Shown here piece after piece: positions 41,241-49,228 of a stretch of 64,000 nt of DNA. The position numbers were made by a program, and so were the translations under genes. The notes beneath the pieces were generated by a model. The model did no database searches, was not told where the DNA came from, and saw nothing but the letters and a program-made list of their open reading frames with translations. How positions within the stretch are numbered: position 1 is the stretch's first letter; the number at the start of each line of letters is the position of its first letter. The DNA comes from Dactylosporangium siamense (GTDB lineage Bacteria; Actinomycetota; Actinomycetes; Mycobacteriales; Micromonosporaceae). The stretch spans positions 1-64,000 of the forward strand of contig NZ_BONQ01000138.1 in the NCBI RefSeq assembly GCF_016862795.1. The letters are read 5' to 3'.

Positions 41241-42244
41241 CGATCCCGGCGCTGCATTTTCAGCCCTGGGGCGAGACGCTCCAGGAGCAACTCGACGCGG
41301 CACGCCGGGCCGAGGCCGCCGGCGCGGCCGTCGTCTGGGCGCCCGAACTGCACCGCAGCGCCCCCGTCACCGCCGCCGCGCTCGCCGCCCGCACCGCCAC
41401 GATCGGGGTGGGCACCGGCATCGCCCTGGCCTTCGCCCGCAGCCCGTTCCTCACCGCGCTGTCCGCGCTCGACCTGGACGAGCTGTCCGGCGGCCGGCTG
41501 CGGCTCGGCCTGGGCACCGGCGTGCAGCGGCTCAACGAGGACTGGCACGGCGTCACCTGGTCCCGCCCGGTCACCCGGCTGCGCGAGACCGTCACCGCGA
41601 TCCGGCTCGTCATCGCGGGTGCCCACACCGGCGAACCGATCGACTTCGAAGGCTCGGCCGTCCGGCTGCGGGTGCGCGGGTACCGCCGGCCATATCCACC
41701 GGTCCGTCCGGCGATCCCGGTGTACCTCGCCGGGGTCGGGCCCGCGATGACCGCCCTGGCGGGGGAGATCGGCGACGGCTGGATCTCCCACGAGCTGTGC
41801 TCCCCGTCCTATCTCGCCTCGCACGTCCTGCCCCGCCTCGGCGCGAAAGAAGGGTTCGAGGTCGTGGTGTCGGCCTGCTGCGCGATCGACGCCGACCCTG
41901 CACAGGCGCGGGCCGCCGCCGCGGGGGTGGTCGGCTTCTACGCCTCCGTGCGCACCTACGCCGACCTGTTCGCCTTCCACGACCTCGCCGACGAGCAGCA
42001 GCGGGTCATCGAGGCGTTCCGGGGCGGGCTGCCCGCCGACGGGCTCGCCGGCGCGGTCGCCCCCGCGATGGTCGACCGGCTCACCCTCGCCGGGACGCCG
42101 GACCAGGTCGCCGCGCGGATCGCCGAATACGGCGGGCTCGCCGGCGCGATCAAGCTCAGCCCGCCCACGCACGGGCTGCCGCCTTCGCGGATCCGCGCGC
42201 TGCAACAGCAGATTCTGCGACTGATCGAGGAGCTGAGCCGGTGA
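41237..42244 (+). CDS. Luciferase-like (LLM class) F420- or flavin-dependent oxidoreductase
   Basis: 335 residues from ATG 41237 (ATGA overlap). The bacterial-luciferase-like barrel shows AALAARTATIGVGTGIALAF, LSGGRLRLGLGTGVQRLNE and AIPVYLAGVGPAMTALAGEI. The LAGTPDQVAARIAEYGG segment near the C-terminus is typical of the actinobacterial F420-dependent group. These enzymes oxidise alcohols, reduce C=C or C=N bonds, or act as monooxygenases. In this operon it may reduce a conjugated ring fragment before CoA activation. The cofactor is not proven by sequence. Confidence 0.8.
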   Translation: MTIPALHFQPWGETLQEQLDAARRAEAAGAAVVWAPELHRSAPVTAAALAARTATIGVGTGIALAFARSPFLTALSALDLDELSGGRLRLGLGTGVQRLNEDWHGVTWSRPVTRLRETVTAIRLVIAGAHTGEPIDFEGSAVRLRVRGYRRPYPPVRPAIPVYLAGVGPAMTALAGEIGDGWISHELCSPSYLASHVLPRLGAKEGFEVVVSACCAIDADPAQARAAAAGVVGFYASVRTYADLFAFHDLADEQQRVIEAFRGGLPADGLAGAVAPAMVDRLTLAGTPDQVAARIAEYGGLAGAIKLSPPTHGLPPSRIRALQQQILRLIEELSR

Positions 42245-43452
42245 GACCCCTCGAAGACATCCGGATCGTGTCCCTCGAACAGTACGGCGCCGGACCGTTC
42301 GGGTCCGTGCACCTCGCCGACCTCGGCGCCGAGATCATCAAGATCGAGGACCCGCGGACCGGCGGCGACGTCGGCCGTTACGTGCCGCCGTACGCCGACG
42401 GCGAGGACTCGCTGTTCTTCGAGACGTTCAACCGCAACAAACGCTCCATCTCCCTCGACGTCACCTCGCCCGCCGGGCGGCTCGTCTTCGAGGACCTGGT
42501 GCGGGCCAGCCACGCCGTCTACTCCAACCTGCGCGGCGACGTCCCCGCGAAGCTCGGCATCCGCTACCAGGACCTCCGCGCGGTCAACCCCGCGATCGTC
42601 TGCTGCTCCCTGACCGGCTTCGGCATGACCGGCCCGCGCGCGACCCAGCCCGGCTACGACTACATCCTGCAGGGACTCGCCGGCTGGATGGAGCTCACCG
42701 GCGAACCCGACGGCCCGCCGACGAAGAGCGGGCTGTCCCTGGTGGACTACAGCGGCGGGCTCGTGGCCGCGATCGCGCTCCTGGCCGGGGTGCACGCGGC
42801 CCGCCGCGACGGCGTCGGCATGGACTGCGACCTCAGCCTGTATGACACCGCCGTCGGCATGCTCACCTACCCGGCCGTGTGGCATCTCAACGGCGGCTTC
42901 GAACCCGTGCGCACCCACCACTCCGCGCACCCGTCGCTGGTGCCGTTCCAGGTGTTCCAGGCCGCCGACGGGTGGATCGTCGTCGGCTGTGCGAAGGAGA
43001 AGTTCTGGCGGCGCCTCGCCGACCTGCTCGACGCGGTGGCCGGCACGTCGTTCGCCACGGACCCCCGGTTCGCCACGTTCGGCGGGCGGCACCAGCACGC
43101 GACGATGCTGCTCGCGCTGCTCGAGGACGCCTTCGCGACGCGGACGGTCGCGGCGTGGCTCGCCGACCTGGGGCCCGCCGGCGTCCCGTGCGGGCCCGTC
43201 AACGACGTCGCCGCGGCCCTCGCCGACCCGCACACGGCGGCCCGCGGCATGGTCGTGGAGACCGATCATCCGGTGTTCGGCACGATCCGCCAGCCGGCGT
43301 CGCCGGTGCGGGTCGGCGACGAACCCGTCCCGCACCGGCGCGCGCCGCGCCGCAACGAGGACGCCGTCTACGTGCTGCACGAGATCCTCGGCTACGACAG
43401 CACCCGGGTCGGCGACCTCACCGCCGCCGGGGCGTTCGGGCCGGTCACATGA
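42241..43452 (+). CDS. Type III CoA-transferase (CaiB/BaiF family)
   Basis: 403 residues from GTG 42241 (GTGA overlap). The N-terminus RIVSLEQYGAGPFGSVHLADLGAEIIKIEDP is family-typical, and the catalytic Asp lies in LSLVDYSGGLVAAIALLAGV. The C-terminal domain has VPCGPVNDVAAALADPHTAARGM. It transfers CoA from a donor such as succinyl-CoA or acetyl-CoA to a carboxylic acid. It precedes a MmgE/PrpD gene with a 4-base overlap. A second CaiB plus MmgE/PrpD pair is at 61123-64000, pointing to two parallel activation steps. Confidence 0.87.
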   Translation: MRPLEDIRIVSLEQYGAGPFGSVHLADLGAEIIKIEDPRTGGDVGRYVPPYADGEDSLFFETFNRNKRSISLDVTSPAGRLVFEDLVRASHAVYSNLRGDVPAKLGIRYQDLRAVNPAIVCCSLTGFGMTGPRATQPGYDYILQGLAGWMELTGEPDGPPTKSGLSLVDYSGGLVAAIALLAGVHAARRDGVGMDCDLSLYDTAVGMLTYPAVWHLNGGFEPVRTHHSAHPSLVPFQVFQAADGWIVVGCAKEKFWRRLADLLDAVAGTSFATDPRFATFGGRHQHATMLLALLEDAFATRTVAAWLADLGPAGVPCGPVNDVAAALADPHTAARGMVVETDHPVFGTIRQPASPVRVGDEPVPHRRAPRRNEDAVYVLHEILGYDSTRVGDLTAAGAFGPVT

Positions 43453-44774
43453 CGGTCGCCGCCGCCCTCGCCGACTGGGGCCTCTCGGCCGACCTCGCGG
43501 ACCTGCCGGTCGAGGCCGCGCTGCGGCACCTCCTCGACGGATGCGGCACCGCCGTCGCCGCCCTGCGGTCCGGTGCCGCCGAACCGGCCCTCGCCGTCGC
43601 GCGCGGGCTCGGCGGGCCGCCGGAGGCACGGATCCCCGGCACCGCCACGCGGCTCGGCGCTCTCGGGGCGGCGCTCGCCGGCGGGGTCCTCGTGCACGCC
43701 CTCGACTTCGACGACACCCACGCCGGCGGACTCGTCCACGCGACCGCGCCCGTCCTGCCCGTCGTCCTCGCCGTCGGTGAGCAGCTGCGCGTCACCGGCG
43801 CCGAGGCGGTCGCCGCGCTCGCCGTCGGCCTGGAAACCGTCTGCCGGCTCGGCGCCGCCGCCCCGCACGCGTTCCACGCCCGCGGGGTGCACGCCACCGC
43901 CGCCTGCGGGGTCCTCGCCGCCGCCCTCACCGCCGCCCGGCTGCACCGGCTCACCGCCGCGCAGACCGTCGACGCGCTCGGCATCGCCGCCAGCCAGGCC
44001 GGCGGGCTCCTGGAGTTCCTGCACACCGGGTCGTCGACGAAGCAGCTGCACACCGGGTTCGCCGCGCACCACGGCATCCTCGCCGCCCGCCTCGCCGCCG
44101 CGGGCGCCAGCGGACCCGCCAGCGCCATCGAGGGCCCATCGGGGTTCTACGCGGCGCTCGCCGGTCGGCGCGTCCCACCGGAAGCGGTCCTCGACGGGCT
44201 CGGCGAGCGGTTCGAGCTGACCCGGATCACGGTGAAGCCGTATCCGGCGTGCCAGCTGCTGCACGCGCCCCTCGACGCCGCCGCGACCCTGCGTCTCGAC
44301 CCGGGCGACATCGTTGATGTGCTTGTGGACGTGCACCCCGACGCGGAGGCGATCGTGTGCGGGCCCGACCAGGCCGCGCCCCGCACCGAATACCAGGCGA
44401 AGTTCGCCCTGGCCTGGTGCGTCGCGGCGATGCTGCGCGACGGCGCGGTCACGGTCGCCACGTTCACCGGTGTCGACCGGCCCGACGTGCTCGCCCTCGC
44501 CGCGGTGGTGCGGCACCGCGTCGCGCCGTGGTCCGGTGCCGCCGCTGACCAACCCGGGCGGGTCGAGGTGACGCTGCGGTCCGGCCGGACGGTCGTCGGC
44601 GAGGTGGCACGCAGCGGCGGCGGACCCGGGGCGCCCGGCCTCGACGCGACCGTGCGCGCCAAGGCCCTCGCCAACCTCGGCGCCGGCGGACCCCGGGTGC
44701 TCGCCGCCGTGGCCGCGCTGCCCGGCGCCCCCGACCTGGACGATCTCCTCGACGCGCTGGGAGCGACCGCATGA
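43449..44774 (+). CDS. MmgE/PrpD family protein, paralogue 1
   Basis: 441 residues from ATG 43449 (ATGA overlap). It has the family motif HALDFDDTHAGG (about residues 83-94), HARGVHATAACGVLAAAL and VKPYPACQLLHAPLDAA. Members dehydrate 2-methylcitrate (PrpD), act on aconitate-like acids (immune-responsive gene 1) or isomerise and hydrate small tricarboxylates or diacids. Here it should act on a branched di- or tricarboxylic acid, beside a CoA-transferase and hydratases. The length is normal. Confidence 0.83.
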   Translation: MTVAAALADWGLSADLADLPVEAALRHLLDGCGTAVAALRSGAAEPALAVARGLGGPPEARIPGTATRLGALGAALAGGVLVHALDFDDTHAGGLVHATAPVLPVVLAVGEQLRVTGAEAVAALAVGLETVCRLGAAAPHAFHARGVHATAACGVLAAALTAARLHRLTAAQTVDALGIAASQAGGLLEFLHTGSSTKQLHTGFAAHHGILAARLAAAGASGPASAIEGPSGFYAALAGRRVPPEAVLDGLGERFELTRITVKPYPACQLLHAPLDAAATLRLDPGDIVDVLVDVHPDAEAIVCGPDQAAPRTEYQAKFALAWCVAAMLRDGAVTVATFTGVDRPDVLALAAVVRHRVAPWSGAAADQPGRVEVTLRSGRTVVGEVARSGGGPGAPGLDATVRAKALANLGAGGPRVLAAVAALPGAPDLDDLLDALGATA

Positions 44775-45721
44775 CCACCTACCTGCCGGGTGTCTCCGGC
44801 ACCGACCCCGCCGCCGTCTACGCGGCGGCCGTCCGGCAGCTGGCCGACGCCGGTTTCGGGCCGGACGACATCGTGCACGTCACGCAGTACGTCACCCGTG
44901 CCGGGGGTGCTGTGGACGTGCACCGGGTGCCGGTGTCGGTGGTGCCCGTCGCCGGGTTCCCCGACCCGGCGCACACGTTCGGCGTCGAGCTCGTCGCCCA
45001 TCCCGGCGGCGGCACGGTGATCGACACCGGTGACGGCGGGGTGCTGCGGATCGCCGGGGACCTCGTCCACCTGCCGAGCGTGCACACCACCACCGGGGAG
45101 TTCCGCGACCAGTACCGCTGGTGCCTGACGCGGATCGGCGAGCTCCTGGCGCACGCCGGGCTCGGCCTCGACGCCCTGGTCAGCACGACCGACTTCACCG
45201 CGACCGCGACCCGGGCCGAATACCCGCGCTGCGGCCGGCCCCGGCGCGAGCTGCTCGGCCCGGTCTTCCCCGGCGCCGCCGGCATCCTCGTCGACACCCC
45301 GGTCGCCGCCGGCGCCGCGGTCTCCATCGCCGCCCTGGCCGGTCTCGGCCCGCTGCGACCGGTGAACCCCGGCTGGGCCCGCTACGACACCCTGACCTAC
45401 CAGCCGGGAGTCGTCGCCGGGAACACCCTCGTCATGTCCGGTTTCGGCGCCCTCGACCCCGCCACCCAGCTCGCCGTGCACGACGGTGACCTCGTCGCGC
45501 AGGCGGCGTTCATCTACGACAACATCGACCTGGTCGCGCCGGATGCGAGGGTCACCCGGATCCTGGAATACGTCACGCCCGCCGGTCTCGCCGACTACGA
45601 CAAGCTCGCCGCGATGCGCACCGAGCGATACCCGGACGCCGCGGTCACCTCGGTCGTCTGCTCCGCCCTGCTGCGCCCGGAGTTCCTCATCGAGGTCGTG
45701 CCGACGGCGGTGCTCGCATGA
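44771..45721 (+). CDS. Tandem RidA (YjgF)-like protein
   Basis: 316 residues from ATG 44771 (ATGA overlap). About three RidA-like units can be traced: 1 to about 90 (DIVHVTQYVTRAGG), about 90-195 (LLAHAGLGLDALVSTTDFTA) and about 200-316 (NTLVMSGFGALDPATQ, then VTRILEYVTPAGLADYDKLA). RidA proteins hydrolyse reactive enamines and imines, freeing ammonia. The Arg that anchors the substrate carboxylate in classic RidA is not evident in any unit. Pyrrole breakdown would give imines or enamines, so a deaminase-type role fits the locus (inference). Acyl-acceptor or structural roles are possible. Confidence 0.68.
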   Translation: MTTYLPGVSGTDPAAVYAAAVRQLADAGFGPDDIVHVTQYVTRAGGAVDVHRVPVSVVPVAGFPDPAHTFGVELVAHPGGGTVIDTGDGGVLRIAGDLVHLPSVHTTTGEFRDQYRWCLTRIGELLAHAGLGLDALVSTTDFTATATRAEYPRCGRPRRELLGPVFPGAAGILVDTPVAAGAAVSIAALAGLGPLRPVNPGWARYDTLTYQPGVVAGNTLVMSGFGALDPATQLAVHDGDLVAQAAFIYDNIDLVAPDARVTRILEYVTPAGLADYDKLAAMRTERYPDAAVTSVVCSALLRPEFLIEVVPTAVLA

Positions 45722-46206
45722 TGACCGACGAGATCCGCGCGCTCATCGGCCGGGAGGTCACCTACACCGCGCCGGAACCCCTCGGGCGGGCCGCGATCCG
45801 GTACTTCGCGCTCGCCGTCGGCGACCACAACCCCGTCTACACCGACGACGCGGCCGCCCGCGCCGCCGGCCACGACGGGGTGATCGCGCCGCCGACGCTC
45901 ATCTGCGAGACCAACCAGTACGCCGGGCTGCCCGCCGACGCCGACGGCTACGCCGGGCACACCTGGGGCATCGAGCTGCCCGGCACCCGCCAGGTCCGCG
46001 GCGGCAACGCCTACGAGTTCCACCGGGCGGTGCGCCCCGACGACGTGGTCACCGCGACGTGGCGCCTGCGGGACATCGCCGAGCGGACCACGGGTGCCGG
46101 GCAGCCGATGCTGGTGTTCACGTCCCGGGCCACGTACACCAACCAGGACGGCGACCTCCTCGCCACCAACGAGGAGACCATCATCTACCTCGGGGTGACC
46201 CCGTGA
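45718..46206 (+). CDS. MaoC-like dehydratase, N-terminal type (FAS1-like hydratase subunit)
   Basis: 162 residues from ATG 45718, overlapping the previous stop; ATG 45721 is also possible. Motifs are IRYFALAVGDHNPVYTDD and GVIAPPTLICETNQYAG, typical of the MaoC_dehydrat_N fold, followed by VRGGNAYEFHRAVRPDDVVT. This type pairs with a second hot-dog subunit, and that is the next gene (46203). Pairing gives one active hydratase, as in ChsH1-ChsH2 of steroid side-chain removal. It is followed by the thiolase-like and DUF35 genes, completing that module. Confidence 0.78.
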   Translation: MMTDEIRALIGREVTYTAPEPLGRAAIRYFALAVGDHNPVYTDDAAARAAGHDGVIAPPTLICETNQYAGLPADADGYAGHTWGIELPGTRQVRGGNAYEFHRAVRPDDVVTATWRLRDIAERTTGAGQPMLVFTSRATYTNQDGDLLATNEETIIYLGVTP

Positions 46207-46586
46207 AGCCCGGCCTCGAACTGCCGCCGCTCGAACGGCGCATCGCGCTGCCCGACATGATCGCCTACGCCGGCGCCACCTGGGACTGGCACCGGCTGCA
46301 CTACGACCCCGTCTATCTCGCCCCGCGCGGCCTCGACCTTCCCGTCGTGGACGGCCAGGTGTTCGGGGCCCTGCTCGCCGAGCAGGTCCAGGACTGGATC
46401 GGCGCCGCAGGGGTGCTGCGCACGCTCAAGTTCCGGTTCAAGCAGCTCGTGTACGCCGGGGAGACCGTCCGCTGCGTCGGCACCGTGACCGCGGTGGACG
46501 GCGGGCTCGTCACGATCGAACACCAGGTCCTGGCCGGGGACCGGGTCGCGGTCGCGCCCGCGTCATCCACTGTGGAACTGCGATGA
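46203..46586 (+). CDS. MaoC-like hydratase, C-terminal type, small subunit
   Basis: 127 residues from GTG 46203 (GTGA overlap). The hot-dog core is short: DMIAYAGATWDWHRLHYDP carries the hydratase Asp/His-type motif, and GQVFGALLAEQVQDWIG and RFKQLVYAGETVRCVGTV complete the fold. It probably forms a heteromer with the product of 45718 to hydrate an alpha,beta-unsaturated acyl-CoA. The upstream step would be the acyl-CoA dehydrogenase at 48065. Confidence 0.77.
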   Translation: MKPGLELPPLERRIALPDMIAYAGATWDWHRLHYDPVYLAPRGLDLPVVDGQVFGALLAEQVQDWIGAAGVLRTLKFRFKQLVYAGETVRCVGTVTAVDGGLVTIEHQVLAGDRVAVAPASSTVELR

Positions 46587-47683
46587 GCACCGGGGTCTGC
46601 ATCGTGGGCGCGGCCGAATCCGACCTCGGGGTCACCGGCAAGACCGTGCTGCACCTGCAGACCCAGGCGATCACCCGGGCCCTCGCCGACGCCGGGCTGC
46701 GCCTCGCCGACGTCGACGGGCTCGCCACCAACGGCGTGTCCCGGTTCTCCGCCACCCAGGTCGCCGAGCACCTCGGGCTGCGTCCACAGTGGACGGACTC
46801 GACGTTCGCCGGCGGGTCCGCGTTCGAACTGTACGTCGGCCACGCCGTCCAGGCGATCCAGGCCGGGCAGGCGTCGGTGGTGGTCATCTCGTACGGGTCC
46901 AACCAGCGCTCGGCACGCAGCCGCACCCTTGCCCCGTATGAGGCGCACACCCCGGAGGCGCAGTTCGAGCAGCCGTACGGGCCGCTGTACCCGGTGTCCG
47001 CGTACGCCATGGCCGCCCAGCTGTACCTGCACACGTACGGCACCGCCCGGGGCCGCGCGGGCATGACCGAGGTCGCGGTGGCCGCCCGCGAGTGGGCCCT
47101 GGCGAACCCGCGCGCCTACCGCTACGGCGCCGGGCCCCTTGATATGGACGGCAGTCCATTGCTCAGCGACCCGCTGCGGGTCGCCGACTGCTGCCTCGTC
47201 ACCGACGGTGGCGGCGCGGTTGTGCTGACCACCGCCGCGCGGGCCCGGGACCTGCCGGGTGTCCCGATCGAGGTGCTCGGCTACGGCGAGGCGACCACCG
47301 GCACGTCGATCGTCGGCGTCGGCGACCTGCTGCGCACCGGCGCCGTCGACTCCGGCCGGCGGGCCTTCGCGATGGCGGGGCTCACCCCGGCGGACGTCGA
47401 CTCCGCCCAGATCTACGACTCGTTCACCATCACCGTCCTGCTGTCGCTGGAGGCGCTCGGCCTCTGCGACTTCGGTGAGGCCCCCGACCTGGTCGCCGCC
47501 CGGACACTGCCGCTGAACACGTCCGGCGGCGGGCTGTCCTACTGCCACCCGGGCCAGCTGGGCGTCCTGCTGCTCGTGGAGGCGGTCCGCCGGCTGCGCT
47601 CCACACCGGACCGCACCGCGCTCGTGCACGGCACCGGCGGGATCCTCTCCACCCACGGCACGGTCCTGTTGGGACGCTCGTGA
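46583..47683 (+). CDS. Thiolase-like (SCP2/Ltp2-type) protein, probable acyl-CoA retro-aldolase
   Basis: 366 residues from ATG 46583 (ATGA overlap). The thiolase fold is clear: VCIVGAAESDLGVTGKT, SVVVISYGSNQRSA, PADVDSAQIYDSFTITVLLSLEALG, LVHGTGGILSTHGTVLL. The nucleophilic Cys of true thiolases is absent (STFAGGSAFEL), as in Ltp2-type aldolases that cleave beta-hydroxyacyl-CoA to a carbonyl and a short acyl-CoA. Those need a DUF35 partner, and that is the next gene. A role in shortening a propionate side chain would suit pyrrole propionates (inference). Confidence 0.8.
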   Translation: MSTGVCIVGAAESDLGVTGKTVLHLQTQAITRALADAGLRLADVDGLATNGVSRFSATQVAEHLGLRPQWTDSTFAGGSAFELYVGHAVQAIQAGQASVVVISYGSNQRSARSRTLAPYEAHTPEAQFEQPYGPLYPVSAYAMAAQLYLHTYGTARGRAGMTEVAVAAREWALANPRAYRYGAGPLDMDGSPLLSDPLRVADCCLVTDGGGAVVLTTAARARDLPGVPIEVLGYGEATTGTSIVGVGDLLRTGAVDSGRRAFAMAGLTPADVDSAQIYDSFTITVLLSLEALGLCDFGEAPDLVAARTLPLNTSGGGLSYCHPGQLGVLLLVEAVRRLRSTPDRTALVHGTGGILSTHGTVLLGRS

Positions 47684-48054
47684 TTCCATGCGACGAGACC
47701 ACCCTCGGCTGGTGGGACGCGACCCGGGAGCGGCGGCTCACCGTGCAGCGGTGCGCCGCGTGCGGGCACCACCAGCACTACCCGCGGCCGGTGTGCCTGG
47801 CGTGTGGCGGCCTTCAGCTGTCCCTGGTGGACGTCGCCGGCACCGGCGTCGTGGAGACGTTCACCGTCGTGCGCCGCGCCCCGTCGCCCGGGTTCGAGCC
47901 GCCGTACGCGGTCGCCGTCGTCGCCCTCGACGAGGGTCCGCGGCTGCTGTCCAACGTCGAGCCCTGGCCGGACGTGACCATCGGCGCCCGCGTCCAGGTG
48001 CGCTGGCGGCCGCTGGACGATGGCCGCAACCTTCCCGTGTTTGTCGTCGTTTAG
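47680..48054 (+). CDS. DUF35 Zn-ribbon/OB-fold partner of the thiolase-like protein
   Basis: 124 residues from GTG 47680 (GTGA overlap). The rubredoxin-like zinc ribbon has Cys25, Cys28, Cys39 and Cys42 (RCAACGHHQ and VCLACGG), followed by an OB fold (GTGVVETFTVVRRAPSPGF, PYAVAVVALDEGPRL). DUF35 proteins bind thiolase-fold partners and may help bind acyl-CoA. In steroid degradation the DUF35 part of ChsH2 activates Ltp2. The gene order MaoC-MaoC-thiolase-DUF35 supports the same complex here. Confidence 0.87.
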   Translation: MIPCDETTLGWWDATRERRLTVQRCAACGHHQHYPRPVCLACGGLQLSLVDVAGTGVVETFTVVRRAPSPGFEPPYAVAVVALDEGPRLLSNVEPWPDVTIGARVQVRWRPLDDGRNLPVFVVV

Positions 48055-48064
48055 GGGATCCACA

Positions 48065-49228
48065 GTGGACTTCGAGCTCACCGACGAGCAGCGCCAGTTC
48101 CGTGACGTGCTGCGGGCGTTCGTCGACAAGGAGATCCGGCCCGTCGCCCGCGAGTGGGAGGCCACCGACCGGTACCCGACGGAGATCGTCGCCACGATGC
48201 GCCGGATGGGGCTGTTCGGGCTCACCGTCCCCGAGGAGTACGGCGGCCTCGGCGCCGACATGGTCTCCTTCGCCCTCGTCTTCGAGGAGATCGCCAAGGG
48301 CTGGATGGGCATCGCCGGCATCCTCGGCAGCCACTCCCTGTCGTGCTGGCTCATCGCCCGGCACGGCACCGACGAGCAGCGCCGCCGGTACCTGCCGGAC
48401 CTCGCGACCGGGGCCCGCCGCACCGGCATCGCACTCACCGAACCCGACGCCGGCACCGACCTGCAGGGCATCCGCACCGTCGCCCGCCGCGACGGCGACG
48501 ACTACGTGATCAGCGGCCGCAAGACGTGGATCACCAACGCCCGCCACGCCGACCCGCTGCCCGTGCTCGTCAAGACGGACCCTTCCGCGAGCCCCGCGCA
48601 CCGTGGCATGTCGGTGCTGCTGGTCGAGGCCGGCACGCCCGGCTTCGAGGTCCTGCGCGACCTGCCGAAGCTCGGATACAAGGGGACCGAGTCGTGCGAG
48701 ATCCTCTTCGAGGACTGCCGGGTCCCCGCGTCGGCCCTGCTGGGCGGCGTCGAGGGCCGGGGCATGCAGCAGGTCCTGTCCGGCCTCGAGACGGGCCGGA
48801 TCAACGTCGCCGCCCGCGCGCTCGGCATCGCCCAGGCCGCCTACGACGAGGCACTGCGCTACGCGGGGCAACGCCGGGCGTTCGGGTCGCACATCTCGGA
48901 GTTCCAGGCGATCCAGCTCCGGCTCGCCGACATGGCGATGCAGGTCCAGTCGGCCCGGCTGATGGTGTACTGGGCCGCGTCCCGCGCCGACGCCGGCCGC
49001 CGCGTCGACCTCGAAGCCGGGATGGCGAAGGCGTTCGCGTCCGAGGCGGCCGCCGCCTGCGCCCTGTCGGCGATGCAGGTCCACGGCGGCTACGGCTACT
49101 CCAAGGAGTTCGACGTCGAACGCCTCTACCGCGACGCCCCGCTGATGATGATCGGCGAGGGCACCAACGACATCCAGCGCATCGTCATCGCCAAGGCACT
49201 CACCAGCGGGAAAGGCACCATCGGATGA
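48065..49228 (+). CDS. Acyl-CoA dehydrogenase
   Basis: 387 residues from GTG 48065, 10 bases after the DUF35 stop and preceded by GGGGAT. It is a standard-length enzyme: FELTDEQRQFRDVLRAFVDKE, GLTVPEEYGGLGAD, the FAD-binding IALTEPDAGTDLQG, YVISGRKTWITNA, and AMQVHGGYGYSKEFDVERLYRD near the active-site end. It oxidises an acyl-CoA to the 2-enoyl-CoA using FAD, passing electrons to ETF. The likely acceptor is the MaoC pair at 45718/46203. The start region coincides with a TCCACAGTGG word. Confidence 0.87.
   Translation: MDFELTDEQRQFRDVLRAFVDKEIRPVAREWEATDRYPTEIVATMRRMGLFGLTVPEEYGGLGADMVSFALVFEEIAKGWMGIAGILGSHSLSCWLIARHGTDEQRRRYLPDLATGARRTGIALTEPDAGTDLQGIRTVARRDGDDYVISGRKTWITNARHADPLPVLVKTDPSASPAHRGMSVLLVEAGTPGFEVLRDLPKLGYKGTESCEILFEDCRVPASALLGGVEGRGMQQVLSGLETGRINVAARALGIAQAAYDEALRYAGQRRAFGSHISEFQAIQLRLADMAMQVQSARLMVYWAASRADAGRRVDLEAGMAKAFASEAAAACALSAMQVHGGYGYSKEFDVERLYRDAPLMMIGEGTNDIQRIVIAKALTSGKGTIG

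Noticed and set aside
44771-45721. Chorismatase-like enzyme instead of RidA repeats
   Set aside because: Chorismatases contain RidA-like folds, but their active-site residues and typical N-terminal region were not evident; tandem RidA remains the simpler reading.
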